A DNA stretch of 64,000 nt, from contig CM077597.1 in the NCBI GenBank assembly GCA_039654915.1, forward strand, positions 57,378,001 through 57,442,000. Direction: 5' to 3'. The position numbers and the translations under genes were made by a program. Numbering within the stretch: the stretch's first letter is position 1; every line of letters begins with the position of its first letter. Of this stretch, positions 33,309-46,600 are shown one piece after another. Below the pieces are notes generated by a model. That model saw only the letters and a list, made by a program, of their open reading frames with translations, did not search any database and was not told the origin of the DNA. The DNA is from Aquilaria yunnanensis (lineage: Eukaryota; Streptophyta; Magnoliopsida; Malvales; Thymelaeaceae).

Positions 33309-35915
33309 ACTTACTGTTACGTTAGAATGCCCTTCAGTCTAAAGAATGCTAGTGCCACATACCAAGGGCTAATGAACAGGGTGTTCGACACCCAGATCGG
33401 GAGGAATGTGGAAGTATATGTCGATGATATGATAGTTAAGAGTAAATTGCCCAGCGGTCATGTCAAAGACTTAACTGAAACATTCCACCAGCTTCAGGAT
33501 TTCAGAATTCGGCTAAACCCGAAAAAGTGCATGTTCGGAGTAAATGTAGGTAGGTTCTTCAGATTCATGGTGTCAGAAAGAGGAATCGATGCCAATCCAG
33601 AAAAAGTCAAGGCCCTACTGGGATTTTGAACCCCCACAACAGTCAAAGATGTGCGAAGGCTAACGGGGAGAATCACTTCTCTTAGTAGATTCATCTCCAA
33701 ATATAGGGATCGGTGCTGACCATTCTTCAAGGTGCTCGCTAAAGCCACAAAAAATGACGGTACCTTTGGTGTTGAAGAGCACCCATGGAGAGAAGATTGC
33801 CAAAAAGCTTGGGAACCTACTTAACCAACTTGCCGACACTTTGGCAGCCGAAGGATAGAGAACTCCTCATCCTTTGCCTCATCATCAGCAAAAAAGCAGT
33901 AAGTTTGGTGCTTGTAAAGGAAGAGGGAGGGAGACAGTGGCCGGTATACTATGTAAGCAAATCACTACATGGAGCCGAGGTCAGGTACCCTCTTCTACAA
34001 AAGGCCATCTATGCCTCGGTATTGGCAAGTAGAAGGTTACAACCTTACTTCCAAGCACACCTTATTAGTGTATGAAGTAACCCAGCTCTTCGGCATATCA
34101 TGAGGAGGGTTGATCACTCAGGCAGATTGTAAAAATGGTGCATTGAGCTCTATGAATATGATATCACCTATAGGCCAAGAAAGGCCATAAAGGCCTAAGC
34201 ATTGGCAAACTTCATCACCGAGGTCCCAAAAATCGGAGATACCTCGGAAGAGCTCATTAAAGACTAACCTGAGTGGATGTTATTTGTCGATGGAGCTTCC
34301 AGTTCCGAACACCAGGGAGCTGGAGTAGTCCTCCGAGCTCCTGAAGGAATGGAGGCCATAAAGGCTATCAAATTTGGGTTCAATGTCACCAACAATATCA
34401 CTGAATATGAAGCCCTCGTAGCAGGCTTATGACTAGCAAAGAGAGTGGGCACGAGAAACTTAAGGGCCAGCAGCAATTCTCAGCTAGTGGTCCGACAGAC
34501 GGTAGGAGAATATGGTGCAAAGGATCCAACCTTGGCAAAATATCACAACCTCGTCAAAGAACTCATCCAAGAATTTGACATAGTGCACATAGAAATTGTA
34601 CCTCGATGAGAAAATGTGGCGGCTGACACACTGGCCAAGTCAAAGGAGTCAACAGAAGTACTGCACCATCCGAGTATAGCGGTATTCTGTGTAACAACCA
34701 CGGGAAAAGGGTGGAGGGACCCTATCAAAAAATACCTCTCAACCTCAGAACTGCTCGAGGTCTCCCTCGAAGCTGCCAAAGTGCGAAAGCGAGTAGGAAG
34801 ATACTTCCTGATAGGGGAAGAGCTATATCGACAAGGATACGCCACCCCATTGCAGAGGTGTATCGGTGAAGAGGATGTCAAAGTAATCTTCAAAGAAGTC
34901 CATGAGGGAGCCTGTGGTTCACACATAGGAACCAACGCCCTTGCCAGAGACCTCCTTCGGCAAGGGCATTTCTGGCCCACTTTCAGGAAGGACGCAAGGC
35001 AGTTCGTTCAAAAGTGCAATAACTGCTTAAAACATACTCCTGCCCAGACACTACCTTCGGAAGAGATAACTTTGGCCGACTATCCCAATCCCTTCATTGT
35101 ATGGGGCATCGAACTAATTGGGCCTTTACCAATTGCTCCCGAGGGGGTTAAATTCTGTGTAGTTGCCATAGACTACTTCACCAAATTGATTGAAGTAGAG
35201 CCTTTAGCAGTGATATCGGCAAATGATATATAGAGATTCGTCTGGAAAAGCATCACATGCAGGTTCGACATCCCTAGGGTAATAATGGTCGATAACGGCT
35301 CCCAATTCACTGATAAAGGGTTTCAGGAGTTCATTATTGACCTCAGAATTAAGATGCACTTCACCCCGGTAGCCCATCTGCAAAAAAATGGGCAAGTTGA
35401 AGTGCCCAACAGGACAATAAAGTATGGCCTGAAAAATAGGCTAAAAGAAGCAAATGGAAAATGGCCAGGAGAGTTCCTGTGCGTGTTGTGGAGCTACTGA
35501 ACCACCCCGATGAGAGCCACAGGTGAAACACCCTTCTCAATCATATTCGGTTAAGAGGCCATTATTCCCGTAGAAATCATCTAGCCATCGGTTAGGGTAT
35601 AGGTGTTCGACGAGGAAGAAAACAACCTTGGATTAAGGACCAAATTGGACCTCATTGCTGAGAAGAAAACCTTTCCAGCAGACGCTACCAACTTACATGT
35701 AAATTGGAAAGGAATCAAAAAGGGAGACCTCGTTCTCCGAAAAGTAGAGTTCGGACCTCAAAGACCATTGTATGGAGCACTTCATGCAAACTAGGAGAAG
35801 CCCCTTTTTGGTTCTCAAAGAAATACGACCGGGAGTGTACAAGCTTGTTGACATTGAGGGTGGAGAATTGAAAAATACATGGCATTCGGATTCTTTAAGA
35901 AGATTCTATACTTAG
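33309..35915 (+). pseudogene. Tat-F pol: RT end, two RNase H domains, integrase
   Basis: RT keeps YVDDMIVKSK (about 33418) and stops with TGA at 33627. A frame change near 33780 comes from a small deletion. RNase H 1 lies at about 33830-34070. The second RNase H (FVDGASSSEHQGAG, ITEYEAL, NSQLVV, AADTLAK) spans 34270-34640. Integrase H-H-C-C is at about 34900-35030, and its core has ELIGPLP, MVDNGSQF and NGQVEVPNR. Stops are scattered throughout (for example 35231, 35498, 35552, 35582). A short deletion near 35660 joins AEKK to TFPADAT. The protein would end near 35913. Confidence 0.88.
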
Positions 35916-36530
35916 AATTTTCTGAGGGAAAGGAAAAATTGTATTATTCTCCCCGTGGGTAATTAACCGAACATGGTATAATGACACTTCTTCTGAAGGC
36001 ACTTGAGCAAACAAATCTCGAACATACCCGCTCCCGAACAATGACAACACTCGATGATTTGCCGGATTTCCAATCATGGATACACCAAAGCAGCAAGCTC
36101 GTAAAAATAACCAGCCTCCGACAAGCATACGACGATAGTGGGGACCAAAGGCATTTATCCCCTAAAAGTGCCTAGATGAACACTTAGAAAAAATTTTGTA
36201 AGTCTCAAAAACACGAAGGAAGCATGGCCGAGGATGGTTGTTCCCGAAGATAGGTGTTTCCCTCGGTCGAGCGTAGTTCCCGATGGAGAATTTCCCCTGG
36301 TGCGTCCCTAGAACTTGGAAATTTTTTTGGAAACAAACACTATGAATACCGAAGCTGGTCATTCGAGCACATATATTGATGAACCATCATGATTCAAACA
36401 AAGGTCAAAGACGGTGCTTTCTGAAGAAATACTGACAAAATACAACAGAGTTTGAAGGAAGCAGATTTTATTAACATCGGTGAAAGAATACTGTAGATGA
36501 ATTACAAAAGGGAAAGAGGAAAAAGAAGGC
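35916..36530 (+). other. Tat-F pol to accessory-gene spacer
   Basis: No gene. One decayed hairpin unit of the Tat type (CACTTGAGCAAACAAATCTCGAAC, about 36000) remains, so the repeat array here is reduced or was never amplified. Confidence 0.55.
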
Positions 36531-36537
36531 CTATACG

Positions 36538-39500
36538 CGATCCTGGGCATCCACGGGTTCTTCACCATCCTCACGCTCCATGCCTTCAGAATCTTTATTG
36601 GCATAACTGGGAGCCAAGGGTTGAATAACAGGGAGATTGAGGAACTCCGCCTTTGACCACTGCCAAGATGGCCCTTTAGGGATGTCCAGGGCCTCTAAGA
36701 ATGAGAGGTCGAGATCTGGAAATCTTGATAAGACTTGTTGGCGGGCGAGGCAGAAGCTGTCCTGGAAAGACCTTTTGGTCGCTTGGTCGGACTTCGTCTT
36801 CTCCACGTCCAAATCCTCCAGATCTTTCCGAAGCTCAATGATCTCCTTCTCCAGTTTCTTCTTCTTCTGATTTCCCTCCTTCTTCAACCTTTTGACCTTG
36901 ACCTGAAGCTTAGAGTTGAGATCGAAGGCCTTTGCCACTTGGGCAGCAGCGTCATCTCTCTCCTTCTAAAGAACATCGTTGGTCGAGGTCATGGCTATCA
37001 ACCTCGCTCCGAGGTCTGACATCTTTAAACAGAAGTCTTGGATAAGCTCCCCTTGGTTTTTAAGCATCTCCTACCAAAGATTGGCCAGATCCTCCTTGGC
37101 TATTTTATTTAGCTCACCGTACTTAATGACAGAGCTAGCCAAGAGTTCCTTGCCCTTCTCCAGATTCTCCTCGGAGTGAGTTTGGACCAAAGTTTGCTTG
37201 GCTGCCTAGGCATGATAGTACCCCATGTACACCAAAAGCTGCAAAAGGGAGATCCTGAGTGAAAAGCATAAGGCAAATGAAAAAATCACTAAGTATCGAA
37301 AAGGTTGGAGTTTACCTAGGCAGCGTGCTCGGTCATCCTCGTGGATAGGATCTCCTCATTTGGGCACACTTCAGTTAGAGATTGAGAAGTGGCATGTGTG
37401 ATGACCCTGGTCGCCATCTGAGGAGCCATCTTTGGCTATTGTTATGCACTTCGGGGTAGTCCAGTTATGGTGCCAAAACTGTGCATTTAGACTCCCAGGA
37501 TTGGTAATGTTCTGTAGGCCATCAGAACACTACCCTTAGTGTGCATACCCAAGTGGCCCTCTTGGGCACTATGTAAATACATGCATATTGGTCCAACCAT
37601 CACACACATATTCACATTTCATGCACACCATGGAAGCAAAGAAGGAAAACACTTGCACAAGTCTTAGTTTTGGCTTCCACACATTAGGCAATCTTGTTAA
37701 GTTCCAGAGGCCAGCTACTGCACCTGTAACTTCCACTAATAAAATATATCATTCTAGCCTCATACCCCCCTGTTTTATTTGCTCCATTATCAATTAGAAA
37801 CTTAGATCAAACCAAGGAATTTTTTTTTACATCAAATAACCCACCTATGGACCAAGTTATGGATTTTTTAAGTTGGTTACAAAATTCTGACCAAATAAAC
37901 AGTAACTCAGCCAACTTTGCAATGTCATATATTTGGCTACAGGGCTCTAAATCCAGAAATTCAAAATACCAGTTCAACCTCTATATGTTCTCTAGGTGTG
38001 GTGAAAATTTCATACCAAAATTCATTCTACACAGGGATATATTAAACTTTAGGTACATGGTCAAAATTCTGGCAACTTTTGGACCATTTTCCCCATACAA
38101 ATTTTCCAAACCATGCAAACACTTTATTCACAAGGGGAAAGCCCTCCAAGGCTATCCTATATATGTCCATTACACATATTAATTACATTCTCTTGCATCT
38201 AACAATTTTATGTGTCCAAAACACAATTTACAAGTAAGCAGCCCATCATTCACACTTAGGCAGCTTTGCACCACATCACTTACATAGCCAAAACATTACT
38301 CAAATGTTCACATCCTTGTCTCATCGTACATACACTACATGTACATGAAAACATGCACTACAATATGGTCTTAACTCAGCTAAATACACACCCTAAGTCA
38401 CAGGAGGCCCTGCGACACAAAGGACTCCAAAAACAGGATGCTGGACAGCTGCTGCACAACACAATAAGTACCACCATTAAAAATACCAAATGTGCTCCTA
38501 AAATCACCAAAATTTCCAGATCACAACTAGCCATATGTAAGTTCATGTACCTGAAATTTCAGATCAAAAATCAAACCACAAAGGTTAGTTTGAAGGTGAT
38601 CTTTCAGCTGGACCTGAAATGACAGAATTGAGGGGAGTAAGTTTCATTGAGAAACTTAATAAGGGTAACACTTGGTTTCTTAAGGTAATGTGATCCTCAT
38701 TAAAACCTGAATCAAAATACACGAAAACAAAAAAACCACAATGCATAAATACAAGATATAGCAACGAAATGCAGCAGCCATTCACAACAAACAAACATAT
38801 GAAATGCAGCACCAACAATAACCATAGGTTAGTCCGTAAAACATGCAATAAACTTAAATAAATCACTATGGCAGCCCTCCTCAAGCTAATGCTTGGCCTT
38901 AAGAGGATTTGAACAGTAGTTAGTACTAACTTTGGGCTCTAGAAGCCCTCATTTCACTGCCATCTTTGTACACTTGACAGTAGGTCACAAAACCTTCAAC
39001 AAGTGCACTCCCCTCACTAAGCTTGGTTCATCAAGCTCATGGCTCTCTTCCAAGCTTAGCCCTAGCTCCATGGATGTTTGAAAATTGCATAAAATAGTCC
39101 ATGAGAGCAAGAGAACCCTTACCAAAGTGAGTAGGCAAATTCGAAGCTTAATCCTTGAAGTATGCAAGAAATAGTTCTAGTTTGCTTCCAATTGCTTCCT
39201 TTTGCCTTCAATTCAATCAATTGTAGGTTTGAAGGTGTGGTGGCTATGGAGGAAGTATGGCTCTATTCTTGGGCTGGGGGAGGACGAAAATGAGAGAGGG
39301 ATAGGTGATTTGGCCACTTAAATGGCCCTAAATGAGCTTAAGGGCACAAAACACACTTAACAAGCTTAACCTTGCTTTATGTCATTTTCTTTCTCACTAA
39401 TTACGGTTTTCTTTGTCTTAAACTCATTGGTACACATGTGCCCAACATTTTTGACTAATTATCAAGTCTTGGCTGCCTCCCCATAGTGGGATAACCCCAC

Positions 39501-41511
39501 AATTCCACCCTTAAACTTAAGTCAAAAGCTTGAACACCTTAAGGTTTACACTAGGACATTTAGGTCCTTATTGCCTTTAGTGTTTCCTTTGTCCAAACTT
39601 GTCTTCCATGAGCAATTTGGTCCTCCAATAGCACTTTCATACCATTTATATCCTTCCCATGACTCTCCAAGTCTTTTTCTTGAGAGTTTTGCAATTGAGT
39701 ACCCGAATTTCCAAAACCTTGCAAAAAAGTCCATAGGTTGCTTGACAAACAAGCAATCCTTAAGGATTTTCTTGGGGGCCAAGTTACCAACTTGGAACAC
39801 TTTTAACGAGGTGTTGATCATGCCTTTTACCCCCCACACTTCAATCACTATGGTGAGAATTACATAATATAATGGTTTTTAGCCATTATGACACACTTGT
39901 AACTCTCCCATTTTGTGAGATGGTAACAGCTATCCTCGAAGAACAAGTTCATGTCCTCCGTGAACGACCAGAAGGGCTCCATTGGGATCTTTCCCTTTGG
40001 GATTTTGGAGTCCCGAATGGCCCTCTTCCGAGCGTGATCTTCCAGCCAGGGAGCCTGCATTGCTTCGCCTACAAAGTCCCGCCGCAGTTCCATCAGTACG
40101 TTATCCCTTAGCCACTCGTCTATAAGATCTAAAACACCAAAAATTCCCAAACTCATAGAAGAATGGCTAAGGGAAAAACCTGGTGGAAGTTCTACGTCAT
40201 TGGCTTCAAAGTCGCTCACTTCGAGAACGTCATCAGTGACATTTTTGCCTTTCCTTTTTTGGCATTCATCCAGCTCCTCGGCCGAAACCCCCCAACCGAG
40301 GTCCCCAAAGTCTTCACCGCTGTACTAGGACTGAGAGGAGTGGAATGGATAGCTGGTTCCGAGGATGGATCCTCCCAAACATGGGACTAGTCCTCAGTGC
40401 CTGCATCGTCTTCAGGAGGCGGAGAAATGAGGTCCTCCTTCATCTTCTTTGACCTAGGAACCAAAGAGGAACCTCCGGATGGCTTTTTTCGGCTTTGTTG
40501 CCATCTTCTTCCGGGTTTGCTCCCCCTTCTTGGCCTAGCTGAGGAAGAGGGACTTTTAGAAGGCGGCAGATTTGTCACCCATCACTACAAAAAGAAGAAT
40601 ATCAGTGCAAGTACGCATAGAGAGAGATGGAAAATTTGAAAAGGAACTTAGTCTCTTTAAGGGCCGAGTATGTGAGTTCACCCCGAAGGAGCATTACTAA
40701 CGATGACTTCTTCCCGTCGAAAGGAGGTTGCGGCATGTTCAGGTCAGTAATGTGCCCCTTGATCACCCCCATTTCCCGAAGGACCTCTTCGGTTATTAAG
40801 TTCCATTTGATAGGGAAGGGGTACAGGGAAGGGGGGGACCTCGGGGCCCCAGTCCGTGACAGCCTGAATACGGCTATCAAACTCCTTGAAGTGGGCCTCC
40901 AATTCTATGGTTAGTAGTTTCCGAGGGTCGATTACATCTATAGGCAGAGTCCCCCATGCCCAGTTGATCAAAATGTGCCCCCACTGGTCAGCCACCTCTA
41001 GGAAGAAGAACTTCCTCTGCCACCCTCACCAACTATCCTTCGTGTTGAAGGAAAATGTGAACTTCTTACTCCCAGAACCCTGAGGAAGCAAGAAATAGAA
41101 GCCACCCTTTGGGACGGGGTGGAGTTTGTAGTATTGCATGAAAAAAATTACGTGAGGTTCTATCTTAAAAAGCCCACACATGCAAAGGAAAGCATTGAAA
41201 TAGGAGTAAGAGTTGGGAGGAAGCTGATTCACGGCTATACCAAGGAATTGGCAGAAGTCGCAAACCATCTTTGGTGGAGGAAACCGAAGTCCGGCCTTCA
41301 GTTGGGCCCGAAAAATGGTCACCTCATCCGAATTATTCATATAACTGAACAGGCCAGGAGTAGGTAGCCTGATAACTGAGCAAGAAGGGAGAAAGAATTT
41401 AGTTGTCCACTTCATTAACTTCTCCGAAGTGGTACAACTCGGATGAGAATTCAGAGGAAGCCAACTCTCGGGGACAGTCTGGACAAACATAAGCGGAATG
41501 GGGGAAGGCAT
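36538..41511 (-). pseudogene. Tat-F antisense accessory gene, split by an X solo LTR
   Basis: Exon 1 (41511 downward to about 40640) has VPESWLPLN, FRAQLKAGLRFPPPK and QYYKLHPVPKGGFYF, with frameshifts after KDSW. Exon 2 (about 40560-40180) is short and basic. A 51-bp GT-AG intron at 40129-40179 matches intron 2 of the other copies. Exon 3 starts at 40128 and is cut at 39929 by the X solo LTR, resuming at 37434. The last intron is 37239-37315 (77 bp, GT-AG) at the same codon boundary as in the other three copies. Exon 4 contains coiled-coil sequence with a TAA-type break near 36968, and ends near 36538. The product role is unknown. Confidence 0.78.
37440..39928 (-). repeat. family X solo LTR, copy 2
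   Basis: 2,489 bp with TGTTATGCAC and GGTAACA ends, flanked by GCTAT at 37435-37439 and 39929-39933. There is no internal region, so it is a solo LTR left by LTR-LTR recombination. It sits in exon 3 of the Tat-F antisense gene. The short open frames inside it show no motif. Confidence 0.92.
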
Positions 41512-41814
41512 TTGGAAGAAAGAAATCTATGTTCGGAAAGGCCAAAAGAACAGAAGGAAACAATGCCGAAGAACGACTTTGGAGGAAGGAGATGACTTCA
41601 GGAAAAAAGAAAAGCCTATAAAAGAAGCAAATCGAAGGACTTCGGGAAGGAAAACCCACCAAAACTTTTGCCGAAGTCTGGATTCCTGGATACCAACATA
41701 AAAGTCTGCCGGAAATCGAACCGCCATTACCACCGCTGCAGAAAAGAAGAGAGAATTCGAGAGCAAAAGAGAGCAAGAGAGCGTAAGTGTGAAAAAACTA
41801 ATGAGGAAGGGGGA

Positions 41815-41821
41815 ATTTATA
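41815..41821 (-). promoter_or_regulatory. TATA box of the Tat-F antisense gene
   Basis: The minus strand reads GGCCTATAAATTCC, about 300 bp upstream of the first ATG. ACACGTGTCA is at about 41921-41930. The layout matches Tat-1 and Tat-2 although the surrounding sequence has diverged. Confidence 0.65.
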
Positions 41822-42112
41822 GGCCGAAAGAGGGAGGCAAAACGTCGCCATAATTGCCCCTCGAAGGCGAAGAGGCACGTCTGACGAAACTGATGCAACC
41901 ATTCCCAGTAACCAGGTGACACGTGTCACGAGGTACGGGTAACAAGGGCCCGCCCTTGACAACTATCAGACTTAGGCCCTTCCCAAGGACACGCATCAAG
42001 TAGACATGACGGTCCATTAACAGGCATTAAAAAGCCTGGAACACACTTTAACTAGAGAAACAACCTTGGGAACACCAGACGCCTCTCCTGAGAAGATAAA
42101 TACCATTAAAAA

Positions 42113-42988
42113 GCAGATTTCGAAGGGGGTGCTTACTGAGGCCTCCTTCAAGGCCATCGCGGCGGCCCATCCGGACGATGACACCCTTGCCGCGAAAGTT
42201 ACCGAGCATGCTGCTCAGGTATGTTCTTCACACCTTTTTCCCTTCAATTTTTTCCTAAGTGCTTGGCTCTTACTAACCTTGCGTTCACCTTTTTGCAGCT
42301 GCTGGGGTACGCCGGCTTTCTCCGAGTTCGGGTAGCCAGGCATTCGGCGTTCCGAGCTTCGGCCTTAGAGACTTTAGAGAAAGCAAAGGCCACGCGCTTG
42401 GCTTTGATTGCCAAGAACCAGCAGCTGTCAGATGCTGTGAAGAAAGAAGTTGTTGCCATTCAGTAAGAGTTCCAGAAGGAGAAGGAGGATCTTGAGAAGA
42501 GCTCCTCTCTGAAGATTGCTGACCTCGGCGATCAGGCGAAAGGGATGCTCGCCACCAACCAAGACCTTCTCAAAGATAAGTCAGATTCTGACAATCTTAT
42601 TCAGTCGTTGGTGAGCGAGAAAAAGGCTCTCGAGGCCGAGGTCCAGTCCTTGAAGAAGGAGTCCGATGCGAAGAAGAGGGTGAAGGCGCTGAAGAAGGAG
42701 GTTGCAGACTTGAAGGACGAGCTCGAGGACCTTGAGGTTGAGAAGGACAAATCCGACCAAATGACCAAGGTGGCCTTCGAAGACGGATTCTGCCTTGCTC
42801 GACACCAAGTCCTTGAGAGGTTCCCAGGTCTGGAGCTCTCTTTTTTGGAAGCTCTCAAAATTCCCGAGGGGCCTCAGTGGTCTTGGTCCAAAATCGAGCA
42901 TCTGAACCTGCCTTCTACTATTCCGGTGCCGAAGGTGGTAGGAAAGGATGGGGAAGTGGGTGGTGCTCGGGATGCCGAAAACCCTTAG
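42113..42988 (+). pseudogene. Tat-3 antisense accessory gene, last two exons
   Basis: The end of exon 3 (42113-42218, reading ISKGVLTEASFKAIAAAHPD) is followed by an 80-bp GT-AG intron (42219-42298, acceptor TTTTTGCAG) and exon 4 (42299-42988). Exon 4 is a coiled coil with LEKAKATRLALIAKNQQL and SFLEALKIPEG near the end, then a TAG stop. A TAA at 42463 breaks exon 4. The upstream exons were lost at the junction with Tat-F. Confidence 0.82.
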
Positions 42989-43079
42989 GCTGTTTTAGGG
43001 CTCCTTTTCCGTTTTCTTTATTTTTGTACTCCTTCTTCGGGCACTTCTTCTTTGTAAGCTAGCTTTCTTGTAAATGAAG

Positions 43080-43550
43080 ATCTTTTTTGGCTAAGTGTTT
43101 TTGCAAGTTTCTTTATTTCCATTGCCCCGAACACATTTGCTCAAGAGACTTCGGAAAACCTGCGATCAAAGAAACTTGACTAAGTGTGGAAGATCTTTCC
43201 ACTGGCCGAGCCTGTTCGCTCAAGAGGCTTTTTGGAAAGTCTGAAAAATTTGACTAAGTCTTTTTGCAGGTTTTTACATTTCCATTTTGTCCCGAACACG
43301 TTCGCTCGAGGGACTTCGGAAACCCCTTAGTCGAAATTTTTCATTTCCCCTTGTCCCGAGCATGTTCGCTCAAGAGACTTAAGAAACCTTTTGCGAGCTT
43401 TTTTGTTTTCCATTTTTCCCGAGCGTGATGGCTCAAGGGACTTCAGAAAGTCATATCTAGGCTTATCACGGCGAGTACCGCTGAGAGATTTTCCCATCTT
43501 TCCCGAGCGTGATGGCTCAAGGGACTTCGAAAAGTCATATCTGTGCTTGT
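43080..43550 (-). repeat. hairpin repeats in the Tat-3 3' region
   Basis: At least five copies of the CCCGAGC...GCTCAAGGGACTTCGG unit lie between the accessory gene and integrase. The two at about 43418 and 43500 are almost identical over 50 bp and represent a local duplication. Confidence 0.85.
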
Positions 43551-43659
43551 GGCGAGCATCTTCACTGAATTCTGTACAATTCTGTACTTAAGAAATTTTC
43601 TCAAGGCACTTCTGTACTTAGAATATTTTTCGTACAGTATGATTCCTTCGCTCAAGCTT

Positions 43660-46600
43660 AGGCGTAGAATTTTCTCAAGGCATCTGAGTGCCAAGTGTTT
43701 TTCAATTCTACGCCTTCGGCATCGCCAAGTTTGTACACGCCTTTTCGTACTTCGGCGAGGACCAGATAAGGTCCTTCCCAGTTTGCGCGAAGTACTCCGT
43801 GGGATGGCCTTCGGGGCGCAAAGCCAGCCTTTCGGAGAACGAGGTCTCCTTTCCTGATTTCCTTTGGCCTAGCTCAGAAATTTATGGTCGCGGCCACCCT
43901 TTGCTGGAAAGCTTTTCTTCTCAGCTCAGCTATTTCTCTATGTTCGCCGACGAGGTCAAGCTTTGTTCTTAGGCTGAGGTCGTTTCCACCTTCATCAAAT
44001 ACTTGCACCCGTACTGATGGTCTAACTATCTCGATAGGGATAATGGCCTCTGTTCCGAAGATGAGTGAGAAGGGAGTCTCCCCTGTGGCTCTTCGGGGCG
44101 TCGTTCGGTAACTCCATAATACGCTTTGGAGTTCTCCTGGCCATTTCCCTTTTGCTTCCCCCAGTCTCTTTTTCAAGCCATCTTTTATGGTCCTATTAGA
44201 TACTTCCACCTGCCCGTTCCTTTGGGGGTGAGCTACCAAGGCGAAGTGCATCTTTATTCCGAGGTCGCTGATAAATTCCTTGAATCCTTTGTCTATGAAC
44301 TGGGATCCATTATCAGCCACTAGCACCCTCGGTATGCCGAATCTGCATACTATGTTCTTCCATACAAACTTTTGCACTTCTTTTGCCAAGATAGTTGCTA
44401 AGGGTTCTGCCTCGACCCATTTGGAGAAATAGTCCACTGCTACTACGCAGAATTTCACGCCTCCGGGCGCTGAGGGGAGTGGCCCAATAAGGTCTGTACC
44501 CCAGACTGCAAAGGGCCAGGGGTAGTCAGTCGAAGTTACCATTTCCGAGGGTGCCCTCTAGATGTTTGTGTGTTTCTGGCAACTACCGTATTGACGGACG
44601 AACTGCTTTGCATCCTTTCTCAGGGTAGGCCAGAAGTATCCTTGGCGAAGTATCACTGCCGCAAGGGCATCAGTTCCAATATGTGAACCACACATGCCCT
44701 CGTGGACCTCTTCAAGGACCATTTCAGTATCCTCTTCATCCACGCATCTTTGCAGCGGGTTTGCATATCCCTGTCGGTATAACTCTTCGCCAATCAGGAA
44801 GAATCGGCCGGAGCGTCTTCGCAGTCTTGCAGCATCGCCGGGGTCTTCGGGCAGCACATTTTCTGCGAGGTATCTTTTTATGGGATCTTTCCATCCTTTT
44901 CCCGAGGTCGCTACGCTTAGCACTGAGATGCTCGGGTGATCTAGCACCTCGGTGTATGGTTTTGACTTCACCAAGCAATCTGCCTCAGTGTTATTCCGCC
45001 GAGGTACATTTTCGATCCGTACGGCGTCAAACTCTTGGATGAGCTTTGCTACCAGCTCGTGGTATTTTGCCAAGATTGGGTCCTTCACCCCATAATCTCC
45101 TGACGTCTGCCGAACTACCACCTGGGAATCGCTGTGAGCCTTTAAGTTTCTCACGCCAATCCTTCTGGCCAAGTGTAATCCCGCTATGAGGGCTTCATAC
45201 TCAGCCACATTGTTAGTGACGCTGAAGCTGAACTTGATAGCCTTTTTTACCGCTAGGCCTTCTGGTCCTCTGATAATTACTCCAGCTCCCTGGTGTTCGG
45301 ATGCCGAGCCTCCGTCAACATGCAAGGTCCATTCTGGCTCACCTCCGTTCGGATCCAAATGGCTTTCCTTAGTGGTGGGTATTTCGGCGATAAAATCTGC
45401 CAGTGCTTGAGCTTTTATGGCCTTCCGAGGTTCATATATGATTTCGTGTTCGCCAAGCTCTATGCATCATTTGGAGAGCCTTCCCGAATGATCAACTTTC
45501 TTCATAACATCCTGTAGTGGTAAACTACTTCGGACGATGATGGGGTGAGCCTGAAAGTATGGTCGCAGCCTTCTCCCTGCAAGCACCAAGGCGTATATAG
45601 CTTTTTGAAGCAGAGGGTACCTGATTTTGGCGCCATGCAGGGATTTGCTGATGTAATAGACTGGCCATTGCTTTGGCCCTTCTTCTTTCACGAGGACCGA
45701 GCTTACAGCTTTTTCCGTGACAGGGAGGTACAAAACGAGGGGCTCTCCCTCCCGAGGTTGTCGTAGAGTCGGCAGGCGAGCCAAGTAGACTTTGAGTTCT
45801 TCCCAGGACTTTTGGCAATCTTCGTCCCAAGGGTGATATTTCCTTCCGAGGTCGCCTTCCATTTTTGCTGCCTTTGTGAGGACTTTGAAAAAAGGTCGAC
45901 ACCTATCTCCGTACCTGGAAATAAATCTGCTCAGAGAGGTTATTCTTCCAGTGAGCCTCTGCACGTCTTTGACTGTGGCAGGAGTTCGGAACTCAAGCAG
46001 CGCCTTAATCTTCTCGGGGTTAGTGTCAATGCCTCTTTCAGATACCATGTACCCAAGGAATTTTCCCGAGGTTATCCCAAAGATGCACTTTTCAGGATTG
46101 AGCCGAATCTCGAAGGCTCTGAGCTTTTGGAAGGTTTCCTCTAGATCTGCAATGTGATAGCTAGGCAGCTTGCTCTTGACTATCATATCATCAACATACA
46201 CCTCCATGTTTCTCCCCATTTGGTCTTTAAAGACCTTGTTCATCAACCTTTGGTAGGTGGCTCCTGCATTTTTGAGGCCAAAGGGCATCCTGACATAGCA
46301 GTATGTTCCTCCCTCGGTGATGAAGGCAGTTTTTTCTTCATCTTCGAGGTCCATCCGTATTTGATGGTAGCCACTGAAGGCATCTAGGAAACTTAGGAGC
46401 CCGTATTCGGCAGTTGAGTCTACCAGTTGGTCTATTGGTGGAAGAGGGTATGAGTCTTTCAGGCAAGCATCGTTCAAGTTTCTGAAGTCGATGCACATCC
46501 GAAGTTTGCTGCTGCCTTCTTTTGTGGCAATCACCATGTTGCTTAACCATTCGGGGTATTTCACTTCCCTGATGACTTTGGCGTCTAACAGACGCTGGAC

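Larger units (their letters stand above)
33309..42095 (+). mobile_element. Tat-F: 5'-truncated Tat element
   Basis: It begins mid-RT at the fusion with E and runs through RNase H, second RNase H, integrase and an antisense accessory gene to the region before a 3' LTR, which is absent. It ends at about 42095, joined to Tat-3 in opposite orientation. An X solo LTR is inserted at 37440-39928. It is more diverged than Tat-1, Tat-2 and Tat-3. Confidence 0.88.
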
